Assembly: GCF_014926385.1 (NCBI RefSeq)
Contig: NZ_CP053291.1
Location: forward strand, 1,612,001 to 1,676,000
Source: Trueperella pecoris
GTDB taxonomy: Bacteria > Actinomycetota > Actinomycetes > Actinomycetales > Actinomycetaceae
Direction: 5' to 3'
DNA length: 64,000 nucleotides
Positions 59,971 through 64,000 of the stretch are shown one piece after another; position 1 is the stretch's first letter; every line of letters starts with the position of its first letter. A model generated the notes under the pieces. That model made no database searches, was not told the origin of the DNA, and worked only from the letters and a program-made list of their open reading frames with translations. A program made the position numbers and the translations under genes.

Positions 59971-60987
59971 ATGAGTCAGCTATCAGGAGCAACAAACAAG
60001 CCGTCTATCCAAGACGTCGCACGCCTTGCCGGCGTCTCCGCACAAACTGTTTCTCGTGTTGCTCGCGCCGTGCCCAATGTCAAAGAAAGCACTAAAGCCA
60101 AAGTGCTTCGCGCTATGGATCAGCTCGGTTACGTCCCGAATCGTGCGGCACGAGCGCTACGTTCCGGTCAGTACCGCACGCTTGGCGTCATCACCCAAAA
60201 TCTCGGCCGCACCGGGGAAAGCCTCATTACCGCTGGCATCGCCGCGGAAGCTGAGGAACGCGGATACTCAGTCAACCTACGCCAAATTTCCCATCCCGGC
60301 ACCCAAGAACTAGCTCAAGCAGGCTCCTACTTTAGCCATCAGGCTATTGACGGACTCATCGTGGTGCAAGCAGGATCAGCCACGATCCCCCACACACTTT
60401 CACACGGCACGCCAACAGTTGTATCGGATTCGCGATTCACCAATAACTTCTCATCGGTCGTCACCGACCAAGTACAGGGCACCCGCCTCGCCATTGAACA
60501 TCTTCTCAGCTTGGGTCATACTCGGATCGCTCACATCGCAGGCCCAACTGAGTCACCGTCAGCGAATATTCGCCAAAATATTTGGCAGTCAACCCTCGAA
60601 GAGGCAGGTTTACCCCTCGGCCCGATCATGTACGGCAATTGGAGCGCGCGATCCGGCTACCAGGCAGGTCTCGCCCTCAGTGAGCTCCGCGTAAGCGCGA
60701 TCTTCTCCGCAAACGACGAAATGGCGTTTGGCGCCATGCGGGCCTTGTATGAACAAGGCGTGTCCATCCCTGAAGATATTTCCATCGTTGGTTTCGACGA
60801 TATCGCACTCGCTGAATATTCGGTCCTCCCGCTGACGACCGTCCGACAGGACTTCGAAACAATCGGACGTACACTCACAGATCTGGTTATCGCGCGGATT
60901 GCCTCACCCACAGCACCCATCGAACAACGGGTTATTCCTTCTGAACTCATTTTGCGTGGCTCAACGTGCCCAGCAGCTGTCGGATAG
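59971..60987 (+). CDS. LacI family transcriptional regulator
   Basis: The 338-residue regulator has the N-terminal helix-turn-helix (about 12-31, IQDVARLAGVSAQTVSRVAR) and hinge YVPNRAARALRSGQ, followed by a periplasmic-binding-protein-like effector domain (SIVGFDDIALAEYSVLPLTT). It is divergent from the sugar-import/lacZ operon, which it probably represses until a galactoside binds. Confidence 0.9.
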   Translation: MSQLSGATNKPSIQDVARLAGVSAQTVSRVARAVPNVKESTKAKVLRAMDQLGYVPNRAARALRSGQYRTLGVITQNLGRTGESLITAGIAAEAEERGYSVNLRQISHPGTQELAQAGSYFSHQAIDGLIVVQAGSATIPHTLSHGTPTVVSDSRFTNNFSSVVTDQVQGTRLAIEHLLSLGHTRIAHIAGPTESPSANIRQNIWQSTLEEAGLPLGPIMYGNWSARSGYQAGLALSELRVSAIFSANDEMAFGAMRALYEQGVSIPEDISIVGFDDIALAEYSVLPLTTVRQDFETIGRTLTDLVIARIASPTAPIEQRVIPSELILRGSTCPAAVG

Positions 60988-61091
60988 GGAAGCTTCCCCT
61001 GCCCGTGGACCTTTTCTGAAGATGTCCGATGAAGCCCCGTCGCTGCACTGAGGCTTAGGCCAAGCGCCGGCATTCATGTACGACGACGATC

Positions 61092-61148
61092 CGGGCCAGT
61101 ACCCAGCAGGCCGACAGGGACCCGCGGGTACTGGCCCGCACATTTGTG
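61092..61148. terminator. Inverted repeat between lacI and the PH-domain gene
   Basis: CGGGCCAGTACCC (61092-61104) and GGGTACTGGCCCG (61136-61148) are exact reverse complements around a 31-base loop, between two convergent genes. The right arm lies 10 bases from the end of the minus-strand gene. Likely a shared terminator. Confidence 0.6.
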
Positions 61149-61157
61149 CACATCCGC

Positions 61158-62747
61158 TTAGACCCGCACGCGTTCGCGCCAATCGTCAATCGACTCCGAA
61201 ACGCCTACGTGACGAGCCTTCGCTGTCAGATCATTTTCGACCCAGATCATGCGCTCGACCTCGTCGATCGCCATGTTCTTGTGCCGCGTGTAGTGCTGGA
61301 CGTTAACCATGTCGAAGTTGATGTCACCAAGCTGGAGGCGCCGCTGGATCGGCCCCTGGCTCATGCGCAGGGACTGGGTGTGATCCTGCCAGACGAAGGT
61401 GACCTTGCGGCTGAAGCGCCCGCGGCGAATCACGGCCACCCTGGGCGTCAGGCAGATGCCACGCGACTTATAGGTGATCGGGTCGAACCACTTGGCGCGC
61501 CCGGGCGCTGACAGGAAGAAGCGGCCCGTGCCCAACCCGTCGAGGGCGTCGCGGATGAGGGCGGCGTCGTCGTCGGTGCCGGCGTCGGGAAGCATGGTCC
61601 AGAGCGTTTGCAGGGCCTCTTCGCGGGTGCCGACCGGGATGACGATCCCGGCCTTAGTCGCTTCGCCGGCGTTCTCGAGGGCGTTTCCGCCGGCCAGCGT
61701 GGCTGATACCTTCCACCAATCCTTCCACCGCCAGAGGATCGGGCGATGGAGTTCGATGGCGTGCATGCGCGCCGGCGGCATCGAGCGGGTGGTGAGCTTG
61801 GTCAGCCCCGCCCGCACGCGCAGACCGTTTTCCGAAATGTAGACCTTCGTGCCGTAGGCCGCGAGCCCCGACTGGACGATGGAGACGACGGCGCCAAAGA
61901 GGAGGACGACCATGGCCATGAGGGCGGAATGCAGCCAGATCGACACGCCAATCACAACGATCGTACCCACGATGGTGATGACCGCTCCCATCGAGAGGAA
62001 TTGCGCCGCGATGAGCCGCGAGGTCGGAAGTTCGAAGATGAGGCGGTCGTTCTCGGTGTCGTCCGGGTCGAAGATCGGCACCACCGGCCCGGCCGCTTGC
62101 CCGAATGCTTGCGAGCCGTCCACGACGCCGTCGGCCGGTTGGCCGACAGCCGCGGGGAGCTCGGTGCCCGGCTCGCGTCCGACGACGTCGGTTGCGGACA
62201 GGCCCATGCCGATCGGACGCCCGGCGCGCGCGTTGGCCAGCCCGGTGAGGACTTCCTTGCGCAGCTTGGCGCAGTCTTCCATTGTCAGCAGGCCGAGTTC
62301 GGTTGCGGGCTCGCTGCCAGCTGATTCGATCTTGACTGACCCGAAGCCGAAGATGCGGCCGAAAAGGCGCTGCTCGACTTCGACGGTCTGGACTCGATCC
62401 CAGCGCATGTGGCTGTGGTTCTTGATGAGGACGCCGGTGCGTTTGTGGATGCCGGAGTCCACGATGGCGAAGCTCTGGTACTTCCAGGACACCCAAGAGA
62501 AGAGGATGACCAAGAGAGTGAGGACGATCAGGCCGCCGAAGATGGCGATCCCGATGAGCCACGTGATGTGGTCGAGGAGGTCGGTGAAGCCGTCCATCCC
62601 ATTTTCAAGAATCTGTTGAAGAATGTTGTAGACAGCGATGGCGAGGACGACCCACACCATGCCGCCCTTGGCGATCGGGGTGACCTTGTGGAATTTTCGC
62701 CATGCCTCGGCGGGGACGGAGTCTCCCAGGTTGCGCTTGTCGCTCAC
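61158..62747 (-). CDS. PH domain-containing membrane protein (bPH2, YdbT-like)
   Basis: The 529-residue protein has a helix pair near 27-88, a bacterial PH domain (about 92-170, FAIVDSGIHKRTGVLIKNHSH), a Gly/Pro-rich linker, two more helices (about 250-300), a second PH-like segment and a third near the C-terminus (RGICLTPRVAVIRRG). This is the YdbT-type multi-PH architecture. It overlaps the smaller PH gene by ATGA. Function is unknown. Confidence 0.8.
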   Translation of the reverse strand: MSDKRNLGDSVPAEAWRKFHKVTPIAKGGMVWVVLAIAVYNILQQILENGMDGFTDLLDHITWLIGIAIFGGLIVLTLLVILFSWVSWKYQSFAIVDSGIHKRTGVLIKNHSHMRWDRVQTVEVEQRLFGRIFGFGSVKIESAGSEPATELGLLTMEDCAKLRKEVLTGLANARAGRPIGMGLSATDVVGREPGTELPAAVGQPADGVVDGSQAFGQAAGPVVPIFDPDDTENDRLIFELPTSRLIAAQFLSMGAVITIVGTIVVIGVSIWLHSALMAMVVLLFGAVVSIVQSGLAAYGTKVYISENGLRVRAGLTKLTTRSMPPARMHAIELHRPILWRWKDWWKVSATLAGGNALENAGEATKAGIVIPVGTREEALQTLWTMLPDAGTDDDAALIRDALDGLGTGRFFLSAPGRAKWFDPITYKSRGICLTPRVAVIRRGRFSRKVTFVWQDHTQSLRMSQGPIQRRLQLGDINFDMVNVQHYTRHKNMAIDEVERMIWVENDLTAKARHVGVSESIDDWRERVRV

Positions 62748-63241
62748 AGGCCCTCCATCTTGACTTCGCCGAGGGAGGTCAGCTTCTCACGCAGGCGCTC
62801 GGCTTCTTCGAGCCGGACCCCGGGGATTTCCGCTTCCGTCGTAGCCGATGCGGTGACGAGCTCGATGCTCGCGAGGCCGAAGCGCTTGAGCACCGGCCCA
62901 GTCTCAACGTTGACCTGCTGCATGCGCCCGTACGGGACCACGGACATGCGCTGGAACATGACGCCCGAACGGATGAGGAGCTCGTCTTCGAGCTCCGCGT
63001 AGCCGAACATGCGGGCGCGGCGGACGGCGAAAGGAATTTGAATGAGGGCGATCACTGATACGATCGCTGCCGCGATCCACCAGATGAGGCCAGGCATGCT
63101 CGCCGATCCCCACATCCATCCGGCAACGCATACCGCGATGACGACCGCGGCGACGCCGATCGTCCACCGAATCAGTGCCACCGTCTGATATTGAGGTGGT
63201 AGGGACGTGAAGCTGACCGACTGTGCAAGCGTATGTTTCAT
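62744..63241 (-). CDS. PH domain-containing protein (bPH2, YdbS-like)
   Basis: The 165-residue protein has two helices (about 24-68) and one bacterial PH domain (FGYAELEDELLIRSGVMFQR ... PYGRMQQVNVETGPVLKRFG). It is the small partner of the larger PH protein and overlaps it by ATGA; the pair resembles YdbS/YdbT. It lies 57 bases downstream of the DUF3180 gene. Confidence 0.82.
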   Translation of the reverse strand: MKHTLAQSVSFTSLPPQYQTVALIRWTIGVAAVVIAVCVAGWMWGSASMPGLIWWIAAAIVSVIALIQIPFAVRRARMFGYAELEDELLIRSGVMFQRMSVVPYGRMQQVNVETGPVLKRFGLASIELVTASATTEAEIPGVRLEEAERLREKLTSLGEVKMEGL

Positions 63242-63298
63242 ACGACTAACCCTACATCCCGTACGTTTGGCTTTAAAAGGCTCAGCTCGGGGCGGGGA

Positions 63299-63790
63299 TT
63301 ACGCCCCAGCTGTCCCACTTGCTTCGGAACTTGCGTCGGGCGAGGCGTCGTCGTCGATACACCACCTTTCACCAACAAGGGCAAGTACGGTCATAATGAT
63401 CGATGCTAATCCGGCGACCAAGGCGTTAGTGCCTTGTTCATCGAGGAAGGAGGTCGGTCCTCCCATGAAGTATGCGACCGCCACGCCGATAGCACCGCCC
63501 GAGAGGATAGCTCCCCCGCGCGAGGTCGCGCCGGTGAGAACCCAGATGCGGGCCGCGTAGAGCTGGTCGATAGGACGCCGGCCACGCCGATACTGCCGCA
63601 CGAGCCAGGCCTGCACGATCACGATGACGCCGATCGCGATCGGCACGAGGAAAAGCCAAAATGGAACCTGTATAGGGCTAATGCCCGATCGGACAAAGAT
63701 GGATGCCAGAGAAAAAAGCGTCACGCCCGCAACCACGGCGATGGCGAGCAGGCTCGTCCATGAGGTGGGGCGTAGTTTTCCGTCGCTCAT
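63299..63790 (-). CDS. DUF3180 family membrane protein
   Basis: The 163-residue protein has four hydrophobic segments and begins MSDGKLRPTSWTSLLAIAVV. The middle GRRPIDQLYAARIWVLTGATS followed by a Gly-rich helix is the DUF3180 signature, a family limited largely to actinobacteria and usually found right after folK, as here (TGATG overlap). Function is unknown. Confidence 0.82.
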   Translation of the reverse strand: MSDGKLRPTSWTSLLAIAVVAGVTLFSLASIFVRSGISPIQVPFWLFLVPIAIGVIVIVQAWLVRQYRRGRRPIDQLYAARIWVLTGATSRGGAILSGGAIGVAVAYFMGGPTSFLDEQGTNALVAGLASIIMTVLALVGERWCIDDDASPDASSEASGTAGA

Positions 63791-64000
63791 CAGGGACCTT
63801 CGACGAGCTCGATCTGCTGCTCCTCAAGCCCAGCCAAAAGCGTGGCTACGGGTTGACCTGCGAGTTCGGCGTCGGGATCGATGGCGAGCCACGGCTCGAG
63901 CACGAAGCGGCGCTCGGCGGCGCGCGGGTGCGGGAGGGTGAGGCCCTCATCGTCGCTGGTCACGTCGCCGAAGGTGATGATGTCGAGGTCGAGGGTGCGG
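63790..64000 (-). CDS. folK: 6-Hydroxymethyl-7,8-dihydropterin pyrophosphokinase (5' end outside window)
   Basis: The last 69 codons of HPPK are visible: RTLDLDIITFGDV, then LPHPRAAERRFVLEPWLAID, the conserved C-terminal HPPK sequences with the catalytic Arg and His region. The enzyme makes 6-hydroxymethyl-dihydropterin diphosphate in folate synthesis. The TGA stop overlaps the DUF3180 ATG. The N-terminus is off the window. Confidence 0.92.
   Translation of the reverse strand, partial: RTLDLDIITFGDVTSDDEGLTLPHPRAAERRFVLEPWLAIDPDAELAGQPVATLLAGLEEQQIELVEGP

Overview
The window comes from a high-GC Gram-positive actinobacterium. Reasons: GC-rich coding bias, dense gene packing with ATGA/TAATG overlaps, a complete-looking menaquinone pathway coupled to Complex I, DUF3180 next to folK, a bS22 ribosomal micro-protein beside a BldC-type DNA-binding protein, and a MenJ-like reductase beside menG and nuo. 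Gene content (GlpABC, a Dha kinase with a PTS fusion, a GH2 beta-galactosidase locus) would suit a facultatively anaerobic, Actinomycetaceae-like organism such as Trueperella or Arcanobacterium. That placement is inference and was not tested.

Layout. 1-5.8 kb (minus): nuoABCDE (nuoE runs off the window), preceded by a geranylgeranyl-reductase-family flavoprotein and menG. 5.8-19.7 kb: most of the remaining menaquinone pathway (menF, menD, menC, menB, menE, menA), interrupted by htrA, a three-gene sugar ABC importer, a decayed gene and a TDT/TehA-type carrier. 19.7-28.8 kb: housekeeping and small genes (PLDc_N protein, histidine phosphatase, MarR regulator, bS22, BldC-like protein, TrkH/KtrA potassium uptake, RadA, MutY, GNAT). 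28.8-34.1 kb: a SorC-type regulator divergent from glpABC. 34.1-38.2 kb: a lower-GC cassette of a secreted protein, an ABC ATPase and two membrane proteins, then a 19-bp repeat cluster and an SMP-30 family enzyme. 38.3-44.2 kb: a uridine-kinase-like protein, glpF, glpK and an MMPL/RND protein. 44.2-49.1 kb (minus): lysS, a degenerate HAD protein, panD, panC and a DUF2520 dehydrogenase-like protein. 49.2-53.2 kb: dhaK, dhaL and a full EIIA-HPr-EI fusion. 53.2-61 kb: insertion-sequence-like debris, lacZ with a sugar ABC importer, and a divergent LacI regulator. 61-64 kb (minus): two bacterial PH-domain proteins, DUF3180 and the end of folK.

How the genes work together. Glycerol enters through GlpF and is phosphorylated by GlpK. 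Glycerol-3-phosphate is oxidised by the membrane GlpABC complex, which would pass electrons to the menaquinone made by the Men enzymes; NADH dehydrogenase feeds the same pool. Dihydroxyacetone is phosphorylated separately by DhaKL, using phosphate relayed from PEP within one fused protein. Neither sugar ABC importer carries its own ATPase, so a shared one is expected elsewhere.

The most interesting points are the full-length DhaM-HPr-EI fusion with a sharp internal change of base composition, a HAD protein that lacks its nucleophile Asp, the secreted-protein/ABC cassette, the 19-bp repeat cluster, and a motif shared between the glpA and glpF upstream regions. I found no CRISPR array, rRNA, tRNA or intact transposase.
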